This document shows positions 35,075-43,988 of a stretch of DNA of 64,000 nt, piece by piece. Source of the DNA: CAZLRH01 sp964562015 (GTDB lineage: Bacteria > Verrucomicrobiota > Verrucomicrobiia > Opitutales > JABDGR01). The stretch spans positions 15,269 through 79,268 of the forward strand of contig CAZLRH010000014.1 in the NCBI GenBank assembly GCA_964562015.1, in the 5' to 3' direction. The position numbers and the translations under genes are program-made. Each line of letters begins with the position of its first letter. Positions within the stretch are counted from its first letter, which is position 1. The notes beneath the pieces are model-generated. The model made no database searches, was not told the origin of the DNA, and worked only from the letters and a program-made list of their open reading frames with translations.

Positions 35075-35959
35075 ATGCAGGTTTCCTTTATCATACCGTC
35101 CTTTAATAAAGGACCCTTTATCGGCCAATGCCTGGACAGCATCGCCGCCCAGCGACTCGCGCCCGGCAGTTTTGAGGTGCGGGTCTATGACAATGAAAGT
35201 ACCGACGCCACGGTCGAAATTTTGCGCGCGCATCCGTTGCGCCCTCACTGGGTGAGCGAGCGCGACGGCGGCCAGGCCGCGGCGGTCAACCGCGGTTTGC
35301 GGGAAGCGCGGGGAGAATTCATCGCCTGGATCAACGCCGACGATTTTTACCGGCCCGGTGCGCTGACCCCATTGCTGGCCGCCTTCTCCAATCCTGCCCG
35401 GCCCAGGGTCGTTTATGGGCGGGCTGACATCGTGGACGAGACCGGTCGCAACTTGGGGCCCTACCCGGTCGAGCCTTGGAATTTGGCGCGGCTGGCTGAT
35501 TTTTGCTTCCTCTGCCAACCGGCGGTATTTTTCCGCCGCGACGTGGTGACAGAGGCCGGGCTGCTCGATGAAAGCCTGCATCTCGCGCTGGATTATGAAT
35601 TCTGGCTGCGGCTGGGGCAGAAAGCCCCGTTTCAATTTCTTGACCAAACCCTCGCCGCCACCCGGGATTATGCGGAGACCAAGACCCGCCTGCGCCGGGT
35701 GGACGTGCAGCGTGAGTGCCTGCTGGTTTCCCACTGGCACACCGGTCGTTGGTCGCAAAAGTGGCTGCGCGGGCTGGCGAAGCACGAAGTGCGCGCAGCC
35801 CTGGGCGTACCGGAGGAGGCGGAGCACTGGCCCGCGCATCTGGCGGAGGTCTGCTGGTGGCGGCTCTGGCAACTTCGTCTGCACAGTCGTGAAGCCCGCG
35901 GCTGGACGGAAGCGGACCACGCCCAGGCCTTTTTGCGCGCAGCGCAGGGAAAAGATTAG
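35075..35959 (+). CDS. Family 2 glycosyltransferase
   Basis: A 294-residue GT-A enzyme. It begins with the family 2 signature VSFIIPSFNKGPFIGQCLDSI, followed by VRVYDNESTDATVEIL, the acceptor-side DGGQAAAVNRGLREARGEFIAWINADD (DxD-like metal site), and LDYEFWLRLG. Its ATG begins directly after the preceding stop codon (TAG-ATG). It probably adds one sugar to the surface glycan of this cluster. No transmembrane helix is present. Confidence 0.9.
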   Translation: MQVSFIIPSFNKGPFIGQCLDSIAAQRLAPGSFEVRVYDNESTDATVEILRAHPLRPHWVSERDGGQAAAVNRGLREARGEFIAWINADDFYRPGALTPLLAAFSNPARPRVVYGRADIVDETGRNLGPYPVEPWNLARLADFCFLCQPAVFFRRDVVTEAGLLDESLHLALDYEFWLRLGQKAPFQFLDQTLAATRDYAETKTRLRRVDVQRECLLVSHWHTGRWSQKWLRGLAKHEVRAALGVPEEAEHWPAHLAEVCWWRLWQLRLHSREARGWTEADHAQAFLRAAQGKD

Positions 35960-36103
35960 ACCGCCTTAAGTGAATTCACAAAATCCCTTTTGACCGATTT
36001 TTAGTTGCTGCAATTCCCCGCATTTTGGGCCAAAGCGAAGATTCGCCGCTTCACTCTCGCAAACTAAGCACCGAGCACTGGATCACTAAAACACTTTCCT
36101 CCC

Positions 36104-36802
36104 ATGCGTATCGTCGCCCTGCTGCCCATGAAGGCGCATAGCGCCCGCGTCTCGGGCAAAAATTTCAAGCCGCTGGCCAGCTTTCCGCTCTATGAGTGGA
36201 TTCTGCGGACGCTGACGGCCCTGCCGGAAATCGCCGAGGTCGTCATCAACACAGACGCCCGCGAACACCTGACGCAGGCGGGCCTGAAGGAGCAGCCGCG
36301 CGTGCGTCTGCGCGACCGCAAACCGGAGTTGTGCGGAGACTTTGTCAGCATGAACCTCGTGCTGGCGGATGACGTGGCCAACGTGCCCGCCGATGCTTAT
36401 TTAATGACGCACGCCACCAACCCGCTGCTGAGCGCGGGGACGATTCGGCGGGCACTCGCGCAATTTTCCGCAGCCATCCAAGCTGGCACGGCGGACAGCC
36501 TATTTACTGTGAACCGCTTTCAAACCCGTTTTTATCTTACGGATGGCACCCCGGTGAACCATGACCCCAAGAACTTGCTGCGCACCCAGGACCTGCCGGC
36601 CTATCTGGAGGAAAACTCGAATCTTTACCTTTTTACCGCAAAAAGTTTTGCCATCACGAAAGCGCGCATCGGCCTCAAACCGCTGCTTTTTGAGACCCCG
36701 CGGCTGGAATCGGTGGATATTGACGATGCCGAAGGCTGGCAACTGGCGGACATCCTGGCCGCCGACTCTCTGCGCCGTAACGAGCCGCCGTGGAAGGTGT
36801 AA
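36104..36802 (+). CDS. CMP-acylneuraminate synthetase-like cytidylyltransferase
   Basis: A 232-residue nucleotidyltransferase of the CMP-NeuAc/CMP-Kdo synthetase superfamily. Visible motifs are LLPMKAHSARVSGKNFKPLASFPL (the nucleotide loop; the usual AR of sialic acid synthetases is MK here), VVINTDAREH, YLMTHATNPLLSAGTIRRAL and LESVDIDDAEGWQLAD with the metal-binding DIDD. It would activate an acylneuraminate-like sugar as its CMP derivative for the transferases nearby. No nonulosonate synthase (NeuB/PseI) is encoded in the window, so the sugar source lies elsewhere. Confidence 0.85.
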   Translation: MRIVALLPMKAHSARVSGKNFKPLASFPLYEWILRTLTALPEIAEVVINTDAREHLTQAGLKEQPRVRLRDRKPELCGDFVSMNLVLADDVANVPADAYLMTHATNPLLSAGTIRRALAQFSAAIQAGTADSLFTVNRFQTRFYLTDGTPVNHDPKNLLRTQDLPAYLEENSNLYLFTAKSFAITKARIGLKPLLFETPRLESVDIDDAEGWQLADILAADSLRRNEPPWKV

Positions 36803-36970
36803 GCGGAGGGCCTGGTTGAGCGCTTGGCAAAGGAGCTGACGCAGTTGCGAAGGTGGAAAAGGGCTAAAATGGCCGGGGATTTGCCTCGCAAAGCCTTAGC
36901 TTACAAGATATTTAGATAACATCATGCTTAGATAATCTTTTCCCTGCTATTTTCTTCGGTTTCCGGGGTT

Positions 36971-36987
36971 TATAGGTCGCCTATAAT
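36971..36987 (+). promoter_or_regulatory. TATAGG palindrome overlapping a TATAAT box
   Basis: TATAGG-TCG-CCTATA (36971-36985) is a perfect inverted repeat, and its right arm runs into TATAAT at 36982-36987. The latter is placed like a -10 box about 13 bases before the start of the repeat-protein gene, which would make a nearly leaderless transcript. No good -35 box is visible. The element may be an operator. Confidence 0.3.
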
Positions 36988-36999
36988 ATTTTCGTGAAT

Positions 37000-38457
37000 A
37001 TGAAATCAAACAAGCTACGCATCGCATTAATTTTGTTGGCTGGAGTCACGGTCACCGGACTCGGTTATTGGACTGGCTACCAACAGGGCCAGACGTCCGC
37101 CAAAGCTCAGGCCTTGGCCGCCAACACGCCCAAGAAGACCGGCACGGCCAACCGCTCCTCCAGCTTGTCGCTCGGTGGCAATTCCCAGGCCGGCCAAACG
37201 CTCGAGCAACTTTTGAACAGCACCGGCCGGCCGGATTTCAACGCCATCAACGATTGGGCGAAGAGTCTTTCCCTTGAGCAAACAGCGGCGGCCATGACTG
37301 AATTGCAGGCCATGCCGGCGGGCGCGGCCCGCGACAATATCTTGCGCTCCTTGGTCAATGAATGGGGCGCGAAGGACCCGAAGGGCCTGCTGGCGGCGAC
37401 TGACACCATCACAGTGCCACGCCTGCGCGAAGGTGGCATAACGAATGCCTTGCGGACGCTGGCCGCCGATAATCCCAAGGATGCGCTGGACTGGATTAAA
37501 CAGAGCGCCGCCGACACTTCGAGCGCTGATTTGGCGCGCCGTTACGCCGCCGCCATCGGCGGAGTCGCCAGCAACGACCCGGCAGGCGCCCTGGCGCTGG
37601 CGGGCAATTTGAGCGAGGCCACGCCGGCCGACCGCACCGCGAAAACGCGGGCCATGGAAAGCGTCGCCAACGCCATGGCGCAACAGGGCAAATATTCGGA
37701 TGCCGTCGCCTTGTTTGCGCAGATGCCGGCCGGCCAATCCCAAACTGATGCGATGGCCCAGTTGGCCAACCGCTGGAGTCAGTCCGCACCGTTGGACGCC
37801 GCGGCCTGGGTCGGTTCCATCCAGGATCCGCGACTGCGCAGCAGCGTGGGTTCGGATTTGGTGAGCAACTGGGCGGCCTCGGATCCCGCCGCCGCCGCCC
37901 AATGGGCGGCGCAAATGGACACCCAGGCCGCCGCTGCCGCCGCGGCAGGCGGACCGGGAGGTGGCCGGGGCGGGGCGAACCAAAGCCAGACGCTGCTAGC
38001 CGACGCAGTCAGCACCTGGGCTCGCTACGATCTCAATGCGGCTGGCCAGTTCATCAATGATTTACCGGCTTCGGCGATGAAGAACAATGCCATCGCGTCG
38101 TTCGCCACCCAGGCCGCACGCGATGATCCGACCAGCGCGGTCAATTGGGTCAACACGATAACCAATCCGCGGGCCAAGGCGACAGCCACCCAACAAGTGG
38201 TGATGGAAGTGGCCCAACAGGATCCTCGCAGCGCCATGCAGATTTTGAACTCCAGCACCGTTCTCACCGACCAGCAAAAGCAGGATATGCTGACCACCAT
38301 TCAAACCAATCGTCGCACCGCCCCAGCCCAAAATAATGGCGGCGGTGGTGGCGGAGGCGGTCGCGGCTTTGGTGGAGGTGGCGGCGGCGGTGGTGGCGGC
38401 GGCTTTGGCGGTGGTGGTGGTGGCGGTGGCGGCGGTCGCCCCGGTGGTGGGGGCTAG
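37000..38457 (+). CDS. Membrane-anchored repeat protein with a polyglycine tail
   Basis: A 485-residue protein with one N-terminal transmembrane helix (IALILLAGVTVTGLGYWTGY) and a long helical-repeat part. The repeats have the form DPxxAxxW, such as WGAKDPKGLLA, SNDPAGALALAGNL and AASDPAAAAQWAAQM, plus LxNxWxQSxP turns. The last 45 residues are almost entirely glycine with a few F and R. The repeats suggest a protein-binding solenoid facing the periplasm. The function is unknown. The GTG two codons upstream is an alternative start. It interrupts the glycosyltransferase run, so it may be linked to surface-glycan assembly or be unrelated. Confidence 0.65.
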   Translation: MKSNKLRIALILLAGVTVTGLGYWTGYQQGQTSAKAQALAANTPKKTGTANRSSSLSLGGNSQAGQTLEQLLNSTGRPDFNAINDWAKSLSLEQTAAAMTELQAMPAGAARDNILRSLVNEWGAKDPKGLLAATDTITVPRLREGGITNALRTLAADNPKDALDWIKQSAADTSSADLARRYAAAIGGVASNDPAGALALAGNLSEATPADRTAKTRAMESVANAMAQQGKYSDAVALFAQMPAGQSQTDAMAQLANRWSQSAPLDAAAWVGSIQDPRLRSSVGSDLVSNWAASDPAAAAQWAAQMDTQAAAAAAAGGPGGGRGGANQSQTLLADAVSTWARYDLNAAGQFINDLPASAMKNNAIASFATQAARDDPTSAVNWVNTITNPRAKATATQQVVMEVAQQDPRSAMQILNSSTVLTDQQKQDMLTTIQTNRRTAPAQNNGGGGGGGGRGFGGGGGGGGGGGFGGGGGGGGGGRPGGGG

Positions 38458-38554
38458 TTGTCCGCCATTTCTTAACTGAAGAAGGCAAGAATGTTGGAGG
38501 CTTAAAATTTCTTCGCGTTCTTCGCGCACTTCGTGGTGAATATGGCTTTCACCC

Positions 38555-39763
38555 GTGTCCCTCGTCTTTGACCTTTCCCATACCTCGCATTGCCGTGCGC
38601 AGACGGGCGTGCAGCGGGTGTGCCGGCAACTTTACGCGGCTCTGGCGGCCACCGGGGCGGCACCCCTACCGGTGGTGTTCGATCGATATGCAAATCGCTG
38701 GCGGGGGCCCGATTCCACGGAGCGGGCGCTGCTCTCGCCCAGAGTGGCGGACAAACCCGGTCAGCGCCGGGGCGAAACCTGGACCTTGGGCCAGCGAGTG
38801 CGGAGCTGGTTAAAACTCGGGGCGGAACCCGACTGGGCGGCCTGGCGCGGAACCACCTTGCTGGCGCCGGAGATTTTCACCCCGCGGGTATTTGGCGCTT
38901 ACCGGCAATTGCGCACCCGGCTGGGCGGCGCGGCGGGAGCGATTTTTTACGATGCCGTGGTGTTGCGCCATCCCGAACTTTCTCCCGCCCATAGCGTGCA
39001 ACGCTTTCCAGCGTACCTGCGCGAACTGGCGGAGTTTGATGGCATCGCGGCGATTTCGTGCGCCTCGCGCGACGAGTTGCTGGAGCATTTTGCGCGTTTG
39101 GGCCTCAGCGATCACCCGCCCGTGGTCGCGATTCCCCTCGGCGTGGAAATTCCGTCCACCGCACCCTACCCTCCTGCGCCACCGGCGGTCGATCCCCGCG
39201 GCCCGCTCGTGTTGTCCGTGGGCACCTTGGAAGGGCGTAAAAACCATCTCGCGCTCGTGGAAGCGGCGGAAACGTTGTGGCTGGAAGGCCGGCGGTTCCG
39301 GTTAAGCCTCGTCGGCTTGCACCGGCCCGAAACCGCCGGGCCCGCGTTGCGTCGAGCGGCGGAATTGCAGGCGGCGGGACGCCCGTTGGAACTGCCCGGA
39401 CCGCTCCCCGACGCCGTCCTCGAAACGCACTTCGCCGAATGTCGCTTCACGGTGTATCCGTCCCTCTACGAAGGATTCGGGCTGCCGGTGGCGGAAAGTC
39501 TGGTGCGCGGACGCGTCTGTGTCTGCGGACCAGGCGGGGCATTGAAGGAAGTTGCCCAAGGCGGAGGTTGCCTGCAAGTGGACGAACCCAACCCCGCCCA
39601 ACTGGCGGGAGCGATGCGGCGGTTACTGCAAGATGACATTTTCTTTACACATTTGGGAACCGAAGCAATGCAACGGCGGTTCCCCACCTGGACCGACTAT
39701 GGCCGTCAAATTGCGTCGTGGCTGGAAACGCTGCGCCCGCGCTTGACGGCCATCCACCCCTAA
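38555..39763 (+). CDS. Family 4-type glycosyltransferase
   Basis: A 402-residue GT-B glycosyltransferase. It starts at GTG with LVFDLSHTSHCRAQTGVQRVCRQL, a glycine-rich acceptor loop. The donor half has VLSVGTLEGRKNHLALVEA, LVGLHRPETAG, and the family E-x7-E region TVYPSLYEGFGLPVAESLVRG. No transmembrane segment is present. It likely uses a nucleotide-sugar donor to extend the same surface polysaccharide. The stop codon TAA overlaps the start of the outer membrane factor gene (TAATG). Confidence 0.88.
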   Translation: MSLVFDLSHTSHCRAQTGVQRVCRQLYAALAATGAAPLPVVFDRYANRWRGPDSTERALLSPRVADKPGQRRGETWTLGQRVRSWLKLGAEPDWAAWRGTTLLAPEIFTPRVFGAYRQLRTRLGGAAGAIFYDAVVLRHPELSPAHSVQRFPAYLRELAEFDGIAAISCASRDELLEHFARLGLSDHPPVVAIPLGVEIPSTAPYPPAPPAVDPRGPLVLSVGTLEGRKNHLALVEAAETLWLEGRRFRLSLVGLHRPETAGPALRRAAELQAAGRPLELPGPLPDAVLETHFAECRFTVYPSLYEGFGLPVAESLVRGRVCVCGPGGALKEVAQGGGCLQVDEPNPAQLAGAMRRLLQDDIFFTHLGTEAMQRRFPTWTDYGRQIASWLETLRPRLTAIHP

Positions 39764-41499
39764 TGCCGGCCTTTTCTCTCTTGTCGCCGCCCCATCTTCA
39801 GCGTATGCCCTTGACCTTTATGCGCGTATTCAGCCCCCTGCCGAACTCCGTTCAGCGCCGCCGCGCGACCTCTTGGTGCCTGATGCTACTCGTGGTGACC
39901 GGGGCTGGAATAGGTGGAGCGCAGGCCCAACTCCTGCCCACGCAAGACCCGTTGCGCCCGTCGACCTCGCCGTTGCCTAACCCGTTGACGGATCCGACGG
40001 TGCCCTTTGGGCCCAAGACGGACCAGTTCACCAATCCTGCCGGCCCCGATGCCGGGCCAACCACGTCGGCGGAACCGGCGCCTGAATTTGAACCTTTGCC
40101 GGGGTTGCCCAATGCTTCGTTTGCGCCACCCAGCAACACCACGTTGGGCAATCCAGCCACCGATCCCGCGCTCCAGCCGCTCGTGGAGGAGTTTATGCCC
40201 GATCCCGGACAGCCTTTGCCCAAGAGCGAGGCGACCCTGGATCGCGTGCTCGCCGAGGCGGCGACCGAATCCACCGTCATGACCGAGCAGACCGAACGCG
40301 TGGCGGCGTCCGACGCCTCACGCTTTCGCAGTTGGATGCGCTACCTGCCTTCCGTCAACGCCAAGTACAATGTCGGTTTGTTCGACCAGATTCGCCAAAA
40401 TGGCGATGCTGGAAATGATATCAAATTCGGTGGCGCATATACGGTCGAGGCCACGAAGCCCTTGTATTACTGGGGAGCACTCGAGGCCACGCGGCAATTG
40501 GCGTTTTTGCACGAAAAAATTGCGAAAAACGAAGCCATCGTGGCGTATGCGAAGCTCATCGTGCAAATTCGGGCGGAGTATTACCATCTCGTGGTGGAAC
40601 GCGCCCAAATTGAATTGCTCACGCTGCAGGTGGAATCCGCCCAGCGCAAGGTGGACCGGGAAAAGGAAATGCTGGCCCACGGCAACAGCTCGCCCGTGAC
40701 GGTGGCCAATCTCGATAACGCCCGCAAAGTCCTGGCCCTGAAACTCGCCATCGCCAACGGTTCGTTCAAAAATAACATCTACGCTTTCAAGGCCCTCTCC
40801 GGCGTCCAAAATTTCAACGAACGCGACGTGCCCGATTCCATTGCCCTGCCGAAAATCGACTATAAGGATTTGGCCGATGAGTTCGCGGCGTTCAAAAAGG
40901 ATGGATTCGCCACTTCCGTCGCGGCGAAGACCGCGACCCTGCGCCACGAGGCGGTGGACCAGCAAGTGATCATCAACGACGCCGCCCAAAAGCCCAATTT
41001 CAACTTTGGCGCCGGCATCACGCAAGGCCCCGTGCAAAGCAACAGCAAGGGCAATACGGGCGTGGAATTCCAGACGATCATCTTCGTCGGCATCACCGGC
41101 TCGTGGAACCTCTTCGACAACTACCAGACCAGCGACAACAACCGCAAACTCCTCGCCCAAGGCCGCGGCATCGACGCCAAGCTGCTCGGCACGCGCGACC
41201 AGCTTTTCGGCGGCGCGGAGAACCAGTTGAGCAAGATTGAAACCGGGCTGCTGGCCATCGATTTGTACAAGGACCAGATTCTCACAGACCAGGAAAACTA
41301 CAAAAAGGAACTGGCCCGCCACGAGATCGGCCAGGGCGATCAGGTGGACGTGAACTTTTTGCGGGACGCCATTTACCAGGCCAAATACACCATCCTCGAA
41401 TACCAGGCCTCCGTCGCCGGCGCCTATTACTCCTTCCTGACCACGATTTTTCGGGACCCGAACCTGTCCAACGTCGATTCTTACAACCGCAATCCCTAA
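39763..41499 (+). CDS. TolC-family outer membrane efflux protein
   Basis: An exported protein of about 578 residues, the outer membrane channel of a tripartite export machine. A signal sequence ends GGAQAQ. A Pro-rich linker of about 110 residues follows, longer than usual. The two TolC helical hairpin repeats then begin near residue 150 with long helices (ALEATRQLAFLHEKIAKNEAIVAYAKLIVQIRAEYYHLVVERAQ). The C-terminal half has LFDNYQTSDNNRKLLAQGRGID and a RHEIGQGDQVDV ending. The ATG at 39,805 is an alternative start. It heads the export gene cluster. Confidence 0.82.
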   Translation: MPAFSLLSPPHLQRMPLTFMRVFSPLPNSVQRRRATSWCLMLLVVTGAGIGGAQAQLLPTQDPLRPSTSPLPNPLTDPTVPFGPKTDQFTNPAGPDAGPTTSAEPAPEFEPLPGLPNASFAPPSNTTLGNPATDPALQPLVEEFMPDPGQPLPKSEATLDRVLAEAATESTVMTEQTERVAASDASRFRSWMRYLPSVNAKYNVGLFDQIRQNGDAGNDIKFGGAYTVEATKPLYYWGALEATRQLAFLHEKIAKNEAIVAYAKLIVQIRAEYYHLVVERAQIELLTLQVESAQRKVDREKEMLAHGNSSPVTVANLDNARKVLALKLAIANGSFKNNIYAFKALSGVQNFNERDVPDSIALPKIDYKDLADEFAAFKKDGFATSVAAKTATLRHEAVDQQVIINDAAQKPNFNFGAGITQGPVQSNSKGNTGVEFQTIIFVGITGSWNLFDNYQTSDNNRKLLAQGRGIDAKLLGTRDQLFGGAENQLSKIETGLLAIDLYKDQILTDQENYKKELARHEIGQGDQVDVNFLRDAIYQAKYTILEYQASVAGAYYSFLTTIFRDPNLSNVDSYNRNP

Positions 41500-41501
41500 T
41501 C

Positions 41502-42647
41502 ATGAAACGTTCCACCTGGCTGTGGCTCCTCGGGTTGGCCCTCTGTGTCGGGCTCGCCTACTGGTACATTGGCAAACTCCTCATCCCCTCGTCGGCGGCG
41601 GCGCGGGTCGTGCGCGGCAATTTGATCCAGACGGTGTCCGGCACCGTGAGTGTCAGCGCGCAGGCGGAATCGACCATTCCGAGCCCGGACAACGGCTTCC
41701 TCAAGGAGAGCTTCATCAAGGAGGGCTCCGTGGTGGGCGCCGGCGATGTCATCGGCCGGCTCGACCCGGGCGACCTGCCCTTTCATAAAAACCAGGTGAT
41801 GGCCAATATCACCCAGTACCAAACCCAGCTCGCGGGCAAGCTGCCGAGCGAAATCCACTACGAGGGCCTGAAAAAAGAACTGGCGGACGCCGACGCCCTG
41901 CGGGCCAATGCCTACTACCCCATTTTGGATTATGATCGGCTCTCGGCCAACACGCGGGAGGCGGAAATGACAGCCCACAACGACCGCCAGGACATGGAGA
42001 CCAAGTTGCGCATCACCCAAATCGAAGCGGACAACACGGACGACTACGTCCGGCGCCTCACCATCCTCGCGCCGTACAACGGCACCATCACCGCGATCGG
42101 GGCCTATCCCGGCGACTTGCTTTCCAAGGGCCGCGCCGTGGCCAAAATCATCAGCACGGACCTCAAGGTCGTCGCCGAGGTCAATCAAGACGACATCGCC
42201 TCCGTTCATCCGGATGAAAAAGTGGAAGTGCGCTTTTTCGCCTATCCGAGCGAAACCGCCCACGGGAGCGTGAAAATGGTGCTGCCCACGACGGAAACCG
42301 CCTCGCAGCGTTTCGGGGTGATGCTGGATCTGGAAAACTTTAACGACAAGCTGGTCTCCGGCTTGACGGGCGAAGTGAGCTTTCTCGCGGGCGAGCATGA
42401 CAACACCCTCATCATTCCCCGCCGGGCGCTCCTCGGCCAGAATGTCATCGTCGCCAACAACGGCCGCGTCGAGGTCCGCAAGGTCACGCCGGGCTACACG
42501 AGCTTGACGGAGGCGGAAATCCTCGACGGCTTGCAAGAAGGCGACTTGGTGCTGACGGAAAATCTCGATCTCTTCCGCGACGGCGAGCGCGTCAACATCA
42601 CCTCCGTGGTCACGGATAAGAAAAAGCCGGCCCCCAAGGCGCCCTAG
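41502..42647 (+). CDS. HlyD-family membrane fusion protein
   Basis: A 381-residue periplasmic adaptor. One N-terminal transmembrane anchor (LWLLGLALCVGLAYWYIG) is followed by a biotinyl-lipoyl half (SPDNGFLKESFIKEGSVVGAGDVIGRLD), a short helical hairpin around residues 95-160, and the second lipoyl half with ILAPYNGTITAIGAYPGDLLSKGRAVAKI. A beta-barrel domain begins at VVAEVNQDDIASVHPDEKVEVRFF. The adaptor joins the inner-membrane permease to the TolC-like channel. The gene begins 2 bases after the preceding stop. Confidence 0.9.
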   Translation: MKRSTWLWLLGLALCVGLAYWYIGKLLIPSSAAARVVRGNLIQTVSGTVSVSAQAESTIPSPDNGFLKESFIKEGSVVGAGDVIGRLDPGDLPFHKNQVMANITQYQTQLAGKLPSEIHYEGLKKELADADALRANAYYPILDYDRLSANTREAEMTAHNDRQDMETKLRITQIEADNTDDYVRRLTILAPYNGTITAIGAYPGDLLSKGRAVAKIISTDLKVVAEVNQDDIASVHPDEKVEVRFFAYPSETAHGSVKMVLPTTETASQRFGVMLDLENFNDKLVSGLTGEVSFLAGEHDNTLIIPRRALLGQNVIVANNGRVEVRKVTPGYTSLTEAEILDGLQEGDLVLTENLDLFRDGERVNITSVVTDKKKPAPKAP

Positions 42648-42707
42648 GCTTCCGCCAATCCATAATCCTCCCTTAATCCGCGGACTCTCCAGACCTCGGA
42701 CTTGCGC

Positions 42708-43958
42708 ATGGAAAACAACCTCTACATCGCCGTTCGTTTCCTGCTCGCCAAAAAGCGGGCGATGCTGATGAGCCTGTCCGGCATCATCTTTGGCATCGGG
42801 CTGTTTGTGGTGACCCAGGCGCAGACCTCCGGCTTTGAGCATTTCTTTATTCGCACCGTGCTGGGCACCGACGGCGCGCTGCGCGTGCAGGACCGCATCC
42901 AGGAAACCATCGCCTCGATGAAGGTGGTGAATCCCACGACCGGCGCGAAGTCGCGCGTGTCCATCTCCAAGGAGCGCAAGTATATCGAGGGCGTGGAATT
43001 CCCGAACAAGATTGGCAACGGGCTGATGCAGTTTGAAAACGTCTCGGGCGTTTCGCCGGTGCTGCGCGGCAATGGGCAGATCGACACCAATTTCCGCAAG
43101 CAGACGATTCAGATTTTCGGCATCAACCTGGACCAGCACCTGGCGGTTTCCGACCTCGCGAGCCAGATTGTTTTTGGCAGCCTGAGCGACTTCCGCGCCA
43201 ACCCCAAGGGCGTGATGGTGGGCTCGATGCTGGCCGACCGCGTGAATATCACCGTGGGCGACCCGGTCATCCTCAGCCAGGGCGGGCGCAGCGAACGTTT
43301 TCGTGTTTCCGCCATTTTTGAGAGCGGCGTCGAGCACGTGGACAAGGAGCGCGTGATTGTGCACCTGCCCGAGGCGCGCGTGATTCTCGCCGAGCCCTTT
43401 AGCGTGACCTATTTGCAAGCAAACCTGCTCGACACCGACCGCGCGGTCGAGGACGCCGACCAGATGCAGGACGTGCTGGGCCACTCCGTTGAGCCCTGGC
43501 AGGAGCGCGAAAAAATCTGGCTGGACGTTTTCCACGCCTTGCGGGCGTCATCCGCGCTCACGGTCTCGACCATCATTTTAATTTCCGGCCTGGGGATGTT
43601 CAACACGCTCGCGATGATTGTCATGGAAAAGACCAAGGAAATCGCGATTCTCCGCTCGATGGGCTACACCCGGCAGGACATTGGCCAGATTTTTCTGATG
43701 CAGGGCGGCCTGGTGCTCCTCGCCGGGTCGATTTTCGGCTGCGCCTTCGGTGTCTTTGGCACGTGGCTGGTGGAGAATATTCCCTTGCGCATCCGCGGCA
43801 TTTTCTCGACCGACCATTTTGTCGTGTACAAGTCGCCCTGGCACTATGTGGCGGCGGTGGCGGCGGCCTCGGTGGTCGTGATGATTGCGAGCTGGATTCC
43901 GTCCCGCCGGGCGGCCCGCTTGGAACCGGGCGACATCATCCGCGGTACCGCGGCGTAG
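42708..43958 (+). CDS. MacB/FtsX-type ABC transporter permease
   Basis: A 416-residue inner-membrane protein with four transmembrane helices in the FtsX/MacB layout: one near the N-terminus (AMLMSLSGIIFGIGLFVV), then a large periplasmic domain of about 230 residues, then three helices near the C-terminus including ALTVSTIILISGLGMFNTLAMIVMEKTKEIAILRSMG. The EIAILRSMG segment is the coupling helix signature. It pairs with the ATPase at 43,989 and the adaptor upstream. The substrate is unknown; lipoprotein, antibiotic or peptide export are possible. The start GAAAACA-adjacent ATG at 42,708 was chosen over a TTG two codons earlier. Confidence 0.9.
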   Translation: MENNLYIAVRFLLAKKRAMLMSLSGIIFGIGLFVVTQAQTSGFEHFFIRTVLGTDGALRVQDRIQETIASMKVVNPTTGAKSRVSISKERKYIEGVEFPNKIGNGLMQFENVSGVSPVLRGNGQIDTNFRKQTIQIFGINLDQHLAVSDLASQIVFGSLSDFRANPKGVMVGSMLADRVNITVGDPVILSQGGRSERFRVSAIFESGVEHVDKERVIVHLPEARVILAEPFSVTYLQANLLDTDRAVEDADQMQDVLGHSVEPWQEREKIWLDVFHALRASSALTVSTIILISGLGMFNTLAMIVMEKTKEIAILRSMGYTRQDIGQIFLMQGGLVLLAGSIFGCAFGVFGTWLVENIPLRIRGIFSTDHFVVYKSPWHYVAAVAAASVVVMIASWIPSRRAARLEPGDIIRGTAA

Positions 43959-43988
43959 CCGCCTCTTGGCCTTTCGCATTCTGTGCTC

